This document shows positions 1 to 24,100 of a stretch of DNA of 64,000 nucleotides, in pieces (the stretch's first letter is position 1; each line of letters begins with the position of its first letter). The notes under the pieces are model-generated. The model saw only the letters and a program-made list of their open reading frames with translations, made no database searches and had not been told where the DNA came from. The position numbers and the translations under genes are program-made. Origin of the DNA: Rhabdornis inornatus (Eukaryota; Chordata; Aves; Passeriformes; Rhabdornithidae); the NCBI GenBank assembly GCA_013397075.1, contig VWZS01004484.1, positions 682,001-746,000 on the forward strand, read 5' to 3'.

Positions 1-1549
1 CAGTTCTGCTCTTTAATACTTGCGTGCAAGAATACAGAAGACCACAAAATAACAATATTCTGGAATAGTTCAGATGCTGTATTAGATAAATTTGCAGTTG
101 TGTGTTACATCAGAGGTAAATGCCACATAGCAGGAAAATGCCAATCCCTCTAGCTAGGTCAGCTATAAACTCCAATCATCCTACTCAGTTCTGCTCTTCT
201 CTCACCATGCACACAAAAATACCCAGAAGCTGGGGGTGGCACAGTAGGGAAATACAAAGCAAGATTATCAAATTTAATACATAAAACTCACAGTCATGTG
301 CTATGAAATTAAATTGGAGCTTGAAGTCTATTCCCTTCTGTATTAACATCATGTGTCATGGATAATAATACATTGGGCATCAAAGAACTTTCCCAAAGAA
401 AAGTACAGATAACTAGTACATTACAACAGGGCTGCAATAACTAAAGCTATAAAAGCTGAAAAACTATGAAGACTTAAAAAAAAAGTTGTTTATTTAATCA
501 AATTACTTGTAATACTGTTTCCATGCTTTCAAAACAAAGCTTAAGAAAATGTGCTGGATAACCCAGACTAAGTCTTTCACATAAGAACAGAGGATATATA
601 AATATAAGGATTAAGGCAAGAAAACATTTTATTTGATTCAGGCTTAGTTCATACCTATTAGAAAGAAAAAAGGACAATTTTATATAAAGAAAAAAAGCTG
701 TAATTTAGAATATTTTCTTAAAATTTTTGTCTATATTAAGCAGGGAAAGCATCACTACCCAGATTGCAAGAGAATCAAATTCACCAGTCTGCAGCAGTGA
801 AGCAACAGTGAGGAAAAAACCAGACCATTGTACAACATTTCAACCTTGACCTTGTAAGTAACACACTTACAAAAAGATACAATTTCATGATGTAAAGGTT
901 ATGAAACTACAGACACTCAGCTCCACCTAACTCTGATCCCATACCAAGTCTCAGTAGTTTTTCCCTTATAAACAGTTACCTGCAGAAAAAGCCCACGTGC
1001 CACCATTCTTAGATTTCATGCACACCTAACTCCATTGGAAATACATAAACCTCAAAAGCCAGTTTCTCCTGTCCAACCCCCATGGTTCTACTTCAGTGCT
1101 TTTCCCTGGACTGTCTCCAGGCAGGCAGTAATGTTAAGGTGCCATATAGGTCACTCTAAACTCCCAGTGCCCAGCAATGTCTTCAAAAGATTTACACAAG
1201 GCTCAGGGAAGAGAAAATATCTACAGATATGCTAAAAGCTGAGAAATGCACCAAAGCAGCAGCGGGGCCAGTTGCTCACAGATGTGTAAATGTGTCTGCC
1301 CAGACAATGCAGCCACATCAGGAGTGTGCAGCTACTGCTCAGCTTCTCACCTGAAGAGATTTAGAAAGTTTATGTGCTATAACCTTAAAGACTTCCCAGG
1401 CTGGATTATGTCATTTCCTTGTACAGAAGGTTAGAGTTCACTCAAGAAAATATAATTCTAATATACTTGCAACTGTGAGAAAAGATAACTGAAGAGTGCT
1501 GGCTAAAATTTAAAGTTTTAGCAATAATCTGTAGCATTTTCCCACAAAC
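1..1549. other. CDC73 intron 7, left part
   Basis: AT-rich intronic sequence. I saw no exon on either strand, and specifically nothing resembling CDC73 exon 8 on the minus strand. Short open frames here lack splice context. Confidence 0.7.
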
Positions 1550-2084
1550 TGGGTCTGGCTGAGGTGGAGTTAATTCTGTCCTAGCTTCCCTGGTAGTATT
1601 GCACTGTGCCTTGGTAGCCAGAAAGGTGTTGATAACCAGCCCAGTGTTTTGGCTGCTGCTAAGGAGTGCTGACCCAGCACCAAGGCTGCCTCCTCACCTG
1701 TCAGCTGGGGCTGGGCTGGAGAGGACAGACAGCCAGGACAGCTGACTCCAGGGATATTCCCCATCACAGTTCATCTGCTCAGCAGTAGAAGCTAAGAGAA
1801 GGTAGGAGGAGGGGCATTTCTTGTTACAGTATTTGTCTTCTAGAGCAACCACTAAATGTACCCAAGCCCTGCTCCCCAGTAAGTGGCTAGAGATTTCCTG
1901 CTGATGGGAAGTGAATACATCTTTTGTCCTCCTTTGTTTCCCCACATATCCTTTATTTTTATTAAACTGCCTTTATCTTAACCCACAAACTTTTTTGCAT
2001 CTTATTTTCTCCCAGCCATCCTGCAGAGGAGGGAAGCAGCTTGGTGGGCACCTGTCATCCATCCAACCAAGGTCAACCCACCAC
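1550..2084 (+). mobile_element. Solo LTR, avian ERVL-like
   Basis: The order of landmarks is that of an avian ERVL-type LTR: a GAGTTAATTCTGTC-like start, GTTGATAACC, a GGACAGACAGCCAGGACAGC-like stretch, GGGATATTCC, an ATTAAA polyadenylation signal at 1961-1966 followed by CTGCCTTTATCTTAACCC, and an end near CAACCCACCACA. It shares several of these landmarks with the copy at 61840-62195. No internal retroviral sequence flanks it, so it is probably a solo LTR inside CDC73 intron 7. The exact ends are approximate and the family name is inference. Confidence 0.7.
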
Positions 2085-15844
<13,760 letters not shown>

Positions 15845-16077
15845 CTTCGCCCGGCCGCCACCGCTCCGGCCGCGGCCGCCGCCGCCCTCCGCAGGACCCC
15901 GCCGGCGCGCCCCGGGCTGCCCGCCGCGAATGCCTGAGCCAACGCCGCCGCACCGCCTACTCGGGGCGACGCGGGACGCGTTGCCACGGGAGCGCCGTGG
16001 GCCCGCCCCCAGAAGGGGCGGTGCCGGGCGCGGGAGGCCACGCCCCCTCCGCCCTCACGGCGGCCCCCCCCCCGTTC

Positions 16078-16115
16078 NNNNNNNNNNNNNNNNNNNNNNN
16101 NNNNNNNNNNNNNNN
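16078..16115. other. Assembly gap (38 N)
   Basis: A run of N directly after a C-rich stretch in the CDC73 upstream CpG island. Its true length is unknown. Confidence 0.99.
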
Positions 16116-16309
16116 CCGGCGGGGCGGGGTGTGTGGGTGTAGCCTTTTCCGTCCTGAGCGCATAGAGCTTTCTTGTGTTGTATGTGAAAACAGAGCCTTC
16201 TCACGATCACTGCCTAAGTTTATCGGCGCTGCTTCTCTTCTCGGGAGCTTTGATGCTCCCGGGTCTCCGCCGAGTCACGGCGCGGGGCGCGCTGGGATGG
16301 TTTGGGTGC

Positions 16310-16780
16310 GGGTAACGAGGAGTTTTGGTGGTGCTGAAGAGGTTTTAGAGGGTGCTGGAAGGGGGTTGGTGGTGCTAATGAGGTTTTAGGGGTGCTGGTA
16401 TGGAATTGGGGGTGCTAATGGGGTTTTAGAGGGTGCTAGGGTGGAATTGTGCTAGTGGAGTTTTACAGGGTGCTGGGAGGGATTTGTGGATGCTAAAGCA
16501 CAACTAAAAAGGGTTTCGAGAGTGTTGAGGTTTGAGGGGGGACTGGGGATGCTAGGAGAATACATGGTACAGTGGGAGGGGTATTAGACGGTGCTCAAAG
16601 GGATTTGGGGTGCTAATGGGGCTTTAGAGTGTGCTGGAAGGGGTCTGAGGGAGATAAAATGGATTTGGGGGTGCTGAGGAGGTTTGAAGGGGGTTGGGGG
16701 TGCTGGGATGGTTTGCTGGGGTACTAGGAGCGGTTTTAGTGACACTAAAGAGGTTTTAAAGGCGTTTGGGGGTTTTGATG
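16310..16780 (+). repeat. G-rich minisatellite upstream of CDC73
   Basis: Imperfect repeats of a unit like GGGGTGCTAATGGGGTTTTA and variants (GGGTGCTGG, GAGGTTTTAGAGG) recur about every 25-50 bases. GGG or GGGG runs are frequent on the plus strand, so G-quadruplex formation is possible. Confidence 0.8.
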
Positions 16781-16924
16781 TCATTACTCCCAACCATATG
16801 CCCTGCAGTACGTGGTTGGTATCAGCTGGGACCGCACGGTCACAGGAATACCTCAAGAAAACAGTAAAAGTAAAACAAAGAAAAGTAAAAGGACCAGAGG
16901 GAACAGCAGAAAGCAGTATCAATG

Positions 16925-17152
16925 AAGTTTATGCTGGACAGTAGGAAAAGGTTCTTCACCCAGAGGGCGGTCAGGTTCCCCCAGGACAGTGGTCATGGTC
17001 CCAAGCCTGCCAGAGTTCCAGAAGCTTTTGAGCAATGTTTTCAGACACATGGTGGGATTATCGGGGTCTCCTGTGCAAGAACAAGAGTTCGGCTCTATGA
17101 TCCTTGAGGGTCCCTTTCAACCCAGGATATTCTGTGACTCTATGATTCTCTC
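16925..17152 (+). mobile_element. CR1 LINE 3'-end fragment
   Basis: A clear CR1 3' end: GGTTCTTCACCCAGAGGG, CAGGTTCCCCCAGGACAGTG, CCAAGCCTGCCAGAGTTC, then GGGTCCCTTTCAACCCAGGA, with the octamer-like tail TTCTGTGACTCTATGATTCT. Confidence 0.93.
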
Positions 17153-19083
17153 AGACACTGTGCATGTATCTCTGTATCCTGGATATGGATATAAAGCTGG
17201 GTTAAAAAAAATATAGAAAAGTCTCTGCTTTATCAATCAAAAATGTCCTTTAATTCTGATACAAATAGCCATCAAAAGACCATAGCAAAAAAAAAAGGTC
17301 ATTCGGAAAATGTTGCCTGTAAATCTGAAGGACAAACAGTAATGCCATGGAGCACATCCTACATTAGCCTGCAGATCTGGGATCTCAGAGCTCACTTTGC
17401 TCTGTTTGCTCACCTGAGCAACTCCACAGCTGCAGCTGGCACATGCTCCCTCCATGCTCTCTCCATGTTCCAGGTTAATTTCTTCTGCTCAAACACACAA
17501 AAACTGGGAGCATAGCATTCCCAGCAGAACCAAACAAACCAGTACCCCCTGGGAAATACTGATTGCAGGATTTAAGGCCCCAAAGCTCTCATCATGACTT
17601 ATTCTAATCTTTGATGCTCATAATTTTCTTAACACTCTCCAACACTGTCAGAAAACATTATTCCATCTTAAATCTGCAAAAGGCAGAATTGGGTCATTTT
17701 TCTTCTTGTAAAGTAACATATGCTGAGACTGACAAACCAGACAAAAGACAACAGCCTATAGAATTCCCTGTTTCAATATGTTAGTGATATCCCCATCTGT
17801 GTCAGAACAACTCAGCATGCAGGGCACCACAACTATTTCAGATAGGGTATTGAAATATCTAGCACACAAATATGTACTACAACACCCAGTAGCATGGTGA
17901 ATTATATCAATCACTGACAATTATTTATTTGTCAATGGGTATAGAGTAATATTTATGTGTTTGGAAGACAAAGCCATAATGAATAAATATCTGAACTGGA
18001 TTTGGAATTATTACTGGAGCTACAGCTCATGAAAATTGGAACAGGGCTTGAAATGCTTCCAGTGGGCAAGTCCCATTTCCATGCCTCATCCAAAAGCCCC
18101 AGTGTATCCCCTAAACCAGTGCTACCTCTTCAGAAACACATCCTGTACATCTGCTGCACTACAAGTAATACTTCTTTCCACTGAGACACACAGTCAGTGC
18201 ATTACAATGACACCAAAAAACTCCTCATTTCAATTCTGCTCTATTCTGCTGGTCAGGGAGCAGGGAATGATGCAGAGCACAGTCAGCTGCACACACGGCT
18301 GCAAAGAGATTTATATTCAAGTTTCCAGAAAATGTTGTAATTCTGGTTTCCTTTTTCATTTAAGGCTGCCTTCACTGGGGAGAACACTGAAAAAGCAAGC
18401 TGAGCAAGAAGGAGCATGTGCATTGGCAGTAGTCCAGCAGGGACAAGCTGCCTGCACCCTTAGGAGCAGGATCCCTGCAGGAGCTCGGTGTGCTGCTCTG
18501 GGAGGAGGGAACAAAGCGTGGAGCGGCATGGAACGAGTTTGTCTCGCCCTGCTGAAATCAATGCAGATATGAAACAAAGGATGGAGCATCACAGAGGTGC
18601 TGTGGTCATGCTCTGGCAGGAACAATGCAGGTTACAGGAACTAAGCCAAAGGAATGACCCAAACAATGACCTAGCTTTGTGTCAATAACCCCCATATATG
18701 CTCATGATTAAAATCAAACTCCACTTAGGCGGCAAATTATGTCAGCCATAACTTTACCTGCTCCCATTGCTCACTGAAAACAATATAAATACAGCTTTAG
18801 TGGTAAGGGAGGTCAGAGGAGACTCCATCTCTGTATCCTGGCACAGAGGGCTGTCAGAGGGCTCTACCTATCTCCTCCCCACAAGGACACCTACTGGGTA
18901 AGACTCCAGCGCTCGGCTATAGCAGCTGCTTGCTCAGGAAATTCAGAAAGCCAGCCTGTGTTTGTGATCGTACTCTTAGTGCTACTTTGGCAATCTCCCA
19001 AATGAACGTGCTGGTAGCTGGCTGTATTGTTCATATTTCTGTGTTCAGATACACTTCTGCAAACAGGGTACTCACCACCAGCA
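17153..19083. other. Intergenic CDC73-GLRX2, no gene seen
   Basis: Mostly unique sequence. A slightly GC-richer patch at about 18380-18560 has open frames of up to 178 codons on the plus strand, but no family is recognisable and the frames are probably fortuitous. Confidence 0.6.
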
Positions 19084-19145
19084 CAGAACCACAGAGTGGG
19101 CTGGGCTGGAGGGAACTCTGAAGATCATCTCATTCCAGTGCCACA
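19084..19145 (-). mobile_element. CR1 LINE 3'-end fragment (short)
   Basis: CAGAACCACAGAGTGGGCTG followed by GGCTGGAGGGAACTCTGAAG and ATCATCTCATTCCA is a reverse-complemented CR1 terminus. The rest of the element is not recognisable. Confidence 0.65.
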
Positions 19146-20340
19146 CGAGCTCTGCATGTCTGCTGCCAAATTGGCCATGGCTCAGAAGCTAAACCCAGCT
19201 GTCCCAGCCCCTCTGATAACTGAGGAGCTTATGGAATGTCAGGGGGGTGATTTTCTGCCAAATTTAATGCAATAGATATAGTGGGTTTGCTCTTAACGAG
19301 ACACTTTCATTACAAGTTTTAACTGGGAGTTTACAAAATAGTCCCCACAGCTTGCTTTGGGGATCATAATGACATTATTAACCAGCATTTATATAATTGA
19401 ATCAGGATTTGATATGAAACTATTTCCATGTGGCATTAGATACATGAGAGTTTATCAGTTTTATCACAGAAGATTAGACGGTAAGATCATTATCTGAAAT
19501 GAGCAAGCAAGTTACCATTTAGTAAAATCAAAGTATATGGCATGGGTACAATGTTTCAATTGCATTTTCTCACTACTTTAACAGGTTATACTGATGTTTT
19601 GTAGGAAAGCAAAATTAAGTTGCAAAACAACATTAGGCAATTTTACATCATAGGTAAGTTCATTTAAGATTAATCAACATCCAGAAAGATAATACAGTAT
19701 TAAGATACACATATTCCCTTTTTTATAGATACATGTGAGCAAAACCAAGCCAGTACACGAGTACTGGTTTGCATTTCCTCGCAGTATTTTTTAAACATAG
19801 GACTGAGCACTGAACAATGATCCAGAGCACAATTTACCCTCTCAACTAAGAGGGGGATAGAAAAGTTTCTCCAGTTCTGAAATATTTGTGCAGACCCCAG
19901 AGGGGATACTCAGAGGGTATTCCACAGGAGTGCTCTGCCGAGGACACGTATTTAACCAGGCTCCATAGCAAGGTATGGGGGATGAAATAACAGAATATTG
20001 TTGAACAGCTTTTACTGGGCAGAATGAGGAAATAAAAAAAAACCTTTCCACATAAAGTAAAACCTCCATTATTTTTGTTTTCCCAGGATCCACTAAAACC
20101 TTTCCACATATTACACGATTAATCAACTCCTCTAACATAACTTCCCAGGTACCAGGAGGAGTTCTCCATCCCCCACACGTTATTTACTCCATTCCCAACA
20201 CTCCTGTTTCACAGCTCAGCTTCTGACTGAAGAACTGCAAGGCAGGAAAGAAACGTGAGGAAGAACAGGCAACAGAAACGGGGACGGAGGAGATTTAAAG
20301 TAAGTTTTACATTGGATGAAGCAAAGGCACCACCAAAATT
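19146..20340. other. Intergenic upstream of GLRX2
   Basis: Unique AT-rich sequence. Near its right end a 15-base motif AAACCTTTCCACATA occurs twice, at about 20040 and 20097. No gene seen. Confidence 0.6.
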
Positions 20341-20399
20341 CTGGCATCTGGAAGTCGGCCGGGCAGGAGGCCAAACCTCCCCGATTTCCCCGGCACCAG

Positions 20400-20640
20400 G
20401 AGCGGCTCCGGGGCCTCCGGGAAATCCAGCCCCTCTTTACACCGCTCCAGACCCCGATCCCGGGAAATTCAGCTCCTCTCTACGCCTCTCCTGACCCCGT
20501 GCCGGGAAAGCTGCCCCATCCCATGCTGCCCCTGTGCCAACCCTGTACCGTCCCTGTCCTGTCCCTGCACGGTCCCTGTGCTGGCTGTGCCGTCCCTGCA
20601 CTATCCCTGTGCCGTCCCCGCGCTGTCCCTGCACGGTCCC
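20400..20640 (+). repeat. Pyrimidine-rich tandem repeats, GLRX2 5' flank
   Basis: Two tandem parts. The first, at about 20415-20515, is two to three copies of a roughly 45-base unit containing CCGGGAAATCCAGC. The second, at about 20525-20640, is short imperfect units around TGTGCCGTCCCTGCA. They abut the start of the 257-bp duplicated block. Confidence 0.7.
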
Positions 20641-20893
20641 TATGTTAGCGCTGTGCCGCTGGCGCTCCCGGCGCACCGGCAGCGCGGCGGGCAGCCCCGG
20701 GAGGCGGCGCGGGGGCCTTAGAGGAGCGCAGTCGGCCCGCCGTGAGGACTGAGGGCAGCGCCGCCCCTTCCTGCTGGCGCCATGGCCCTGCAGGGGGCGC
20801 TGCGCCGCCTGGCGGCGGGGGGGGTGGGGCGGTAAGTGCGGGCCGGGGGCGCCGGAGCGGGACGGGAATCGGGACTGGGAATGGGACTGGGAT
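20637..20893 (+). repeat. 257-bp direct duplication, copy 1 (contains GLRX2 exon 1)
   Basis: This block matches 20895-21151 at a constant offset of 258 with only two differences: C20736 versus A20994, and G20819 versus C21077. It carries a full GLRX2 exon 1 with ATG at 20782 and a GTAAGT donor after position 20831. The second difference would change one Ala codon (GCG) to Gly (GGG). The two copies are separated by the single N at 20894. Confidence 0.95.
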
Positions 20894-20894
20894 N
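20894..20894. other. Single ambiguous base (N) between duplicate blocks
   Basis: One N lies exactly between two nearly identical 257-bp segments. This suggests that contig ends were joined here. Confidence 0.99.
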
Positions 20895-21151
20895 TCCCTA
20901 TGTTAGCGCTGTGCCGCTGGCGCTCCCGGCGCACCGGCAGCGCGGCGGGCAGCCCCGGGAGGCGGCGCGGGGGCCTTAGAGGAGCGCAGTCGGACCGCCG
21001 TGAGGACTGAGGGCAGCGCCGCCCCTTCCTGCTGGCGCCATGGCCCTGCAGGGGGCGCTGCGCCGCCTGGCGGCGGCGGGGGTGGGGCGGTAAGTGCGGG
21101 CCGGGGGCGCCGGAGCGGGACGGGAATCGGGACTGGGAATGGGACTGGGAT
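20895..21151 (+). repeat. 257-bp direct duplication, copy 2 (contains GLRX2 exon 1)
   Basis: The partner of 20637-20893. It contains the exon 1 copy nearest to exon 2 (ATG at 21040) and runs straight into the polypurine array. Confidence 0.95.
21040..21089 (+). CDS. GLRX2: GLRX2 coding exon 1
   Basis: 50 nt: ATG plus 15 codons and two bases, encoding MALQGALRRLAAAGVG. The donor GTAAGT starts at 21090. An almost identical exon lies at 20782-20831. Confidence 0.8.
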
Positions 21152-24100
21152 AAGGACCGGGATCGGGAGAGCGATAGGGATCGGAACTGGGACCGGGACA
21201 AGGACACGGGCTGGAACAGGGACTGGGATCGGGACTGCGAATGGGACTGGGACAGGGATAAGGATCGGGATCGGTACATGGATAGAGATAGGGATCGGGA
21301 CCGTGGCTGGGATCGGTATCGGTACAGGGACCGGGACCGGGACTAGGATTGGGATTAGGGTCGGGATAGGGACCGGACGGGGACAAGAACAGGGATCGGG
21401 GCCGGAACAAGGACCGAGACTGGGATCGGGATTGGGAGAGCGACAGGGTTCGGGATCAGGGTGAGGACAGGGATCAGGAATCAGGATGAGGACAGGGGTC
21501 GGGATGAGGGCAGGGACCAGGAAGAGGATAGGGATTGGGATGAAGACATGGATCAGGATGAGGATAGGGATGAGGACAGGGATCAGGGATCGGGATGAGG
21601 ACAGGGATCGAGATCAGGACAGGGACAGGATGAGGACAGGGATCAGAAGGAGGACAGGGATCAGGATGAAGACAGGGATCGGGATGAGGACAGGGATCAG
21701 GATGAGGGCAGGGATCAGAACAGGGCTGAGGACAGGGACAGGATGAGGACAGGGATCGGGATGAGGACGGGGATCAGGATGAGGACAGGGATCGGGATGA
21801 GGACAGGGACAGGATGAGGACAGGGACAGGATGAGGTCAGGAATCGGGATGAGGACAGGGATCAGGATGAGGGCAGGGATGAGGACAGGGGCAGAATGAG
21901 GACAGGGATCGGGATGAGGACAGGGATCAGAAGGAGGACAGGGATCAGGATGAAGACAGGGATCGGGATGAGGACAGGGACAGGATGAGGACAGGGACAG
22001 GATGAGGTCAGGAATCGGGATGAGGACAGGGATCAGGATGAGGGCAGGGATGAGGACAGGGGCAGAATGAGGACAGGGATCGGGATGAGGACGGGGATCA
22101 GGATGAGGACAGGGATCAGGGATCAGGGTGAGGACAAGGACAGGATGAGGACAGGGATCGGGATGAGGACAGGGATCGGGATGAGGACAGGGATCAGGAT
22201 GAGGACAGGGCCAGGATGAGGACAGGGATCGGAGCGGGCGGGGTGCCGGGTATCCCGGCAGGGCAGGGAGCGCGGGGCCGCTGCCGGGGCGGGCGTGTCG
22301 CGGGTGTCACACGCGTGTGTGTGGCTGTGACCGGCGGCGCGGAGCGTTTCCCGTGTAACGGCCCCGCCGGGCTGTTCCGCAGCCATCCCGCTGCTCCCCT
22401 TCCCTGCAGGCACCCAAGGAGCTGCGGGTGTTGCGACCCAAGTGAACTTGCACGGAGAACTCAGTTAAATATCGAAACAAAACAGGGCAATGTGGCGTTT
22501 CTTGGAAAGCTCGAATATCTGACTGTCGCTTTTTTTTAGTTCTAGAATGGGGAACAGCCAGACCACTTCTGTAGGATTGTCTAATGATGCTGCTGTGAAT
22601 CAAATACAGGTAACATTATTTATGTTGCTTTTACTGATTTTCAGCATTTATAAAACCCAGTTACTTCAAACCTTTTCTTATTTATACAAAGAAATACTGT
22701 AAATAGTTCTGCCTGTTGAACCTGTTCCTATGTTTATTATGGTTATCAAGCTGTGCTGCCAATTCTGTTTATCCACAGCCCTGGAACCTGATCTTCCTAG
22801 GCTGCACCCATTCTATGGTTTTTTAGACCTCTACTCAAATTCAGTGCTGCTGTCAACACTGGCGAGAGAACCTTGTAAAATTACTGATACCAAGTAAAGT
22901 TAAATATTTTAAAGGCCTGGGGTTTTTTAATATAAATCTACTGACAGTAAATGATAGCTTGAAATCCCCTTGAATTTACAGTAAAGTGATAAGGGTGTAT
23001 TTTCCACCCATTGGTTTTGGTCACTCTGCTTGCCACTGGCACATCCCAAGTGCCTTACAGACAAAGAAAACTGTCCAAAACAATTTAGGGGGATGCAGGG
23101 AGCTGGGCAGACTGCAGAGCAGAGTTGTACCACACGCTCCATCATCCTTGTGCTCAGTTTGGAGCCAGGTGCAGGTCAAACCTGCCTTCAGAGGTGCCAG
23201 CAGAGATTTTCCTGTCTTTGCTACTCTAGCAGCAGGTTTTTACCTTGTGTATTAACTTGTTCAGTAGTGTTCAAAGTGCGTGGGCTTGAAGCTCGCTGAC
23301 TTTTAACTTTCTTTTGAGCACGCAGGACATTATTTCACACAACTGTGTGGTGATTTTCTCTAAAACAACATGCCCATACTGCAAAATGGCAAAAAACTTG
23401 TTTGAGGGTTTGAACGTGAATTACACAGCTGTGGAACTGGACAAAAATACAAATGGAAGGCAGTTCCAAGACGTTCTGGAACAGATGACTGGTGGCAGAA
23501 CAGTGAGTATATTCTCTTATACGCAACAAGTAGCAACTTGGGCTACACACATCACTCTTGGGTTATACCCACAGCAAGTCCTTAATTGTTTTGTGACACT
23601 TAAATTTGGAATACAAGCTCCTGAATTAAATACTGCAGGAGGGTTCTGTCTCTTCTTCTAGAACCTCTCTGGCTATCCCTCAGAGTTGATCTTTGCCATA
23701 GTGCCACTGAAATAATTGAAGTATCAAAGGCATTTTGCATTTGTATATTTAAACCATTGTATTTAACACTTGTATTTTATTTATTTATAAAACACTTGTA
23801 TTTTATATAGTGTCTCACTTGATGCAGTTACTGGAATTTATGACAATCACCCACACAAAGACTTCATCCCACTTTTGAGGGGCACATGAAGTTTCCCATC
23901 TCTGTAAATATTCTGGAGAAGTATGGGTTGTACACTAATATTATACACACATGTAGCAGAACACCATAATTGTGTGTACTGGAGTCCACATGGGCTTGCT
24001 TGAGTGTTTACCTTGTTTCCAAGTAGTAACTAATCCAACTTTTGTTTTCTTAATAGGTCCCAAGAGTGTTTATCAATGGGACTTGTGTTGGAGGTGCAAC

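Larger units (their letters stand above)
20340..21150. promoter_or_regulatory. GLRX2: CpG island and promoter of GLRX2
   Basis: GC- and CpG-rich sequence around the first exon of GLRX2. The upstream part is occupied by pyrimidine-rich repeats and the downstream part by the polypurine array. No TATA box is seen. Because the block with the start codon appears twice, the true promoter architecture depends on whether the duplication is real. Confidence 0.7.

Noticed and set aside
18036..18572. A 178-codon plus-strand frame between CDC73 and GLRX2
   Set aside because: No recognisable domain or homology, and no promoter or splice context; judged fortuitous.
21000..21746. Long open frames of Gly, Arg, Thr and Asp repeats in the GLRX2 intron 1 array, and Ser/Arg-rich frames on the other strand
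   Set aside because: They are translations of a short tandem repeat without start context or splice support; a repeat whose unit is a multiple of three stays open by itself.
21114..22232. The repeated units as a CRISPR array
   Set aside because: There are no alternating unique spacers; the units are degenerate contiguous minisatellite repeats in a vertebrate genome.
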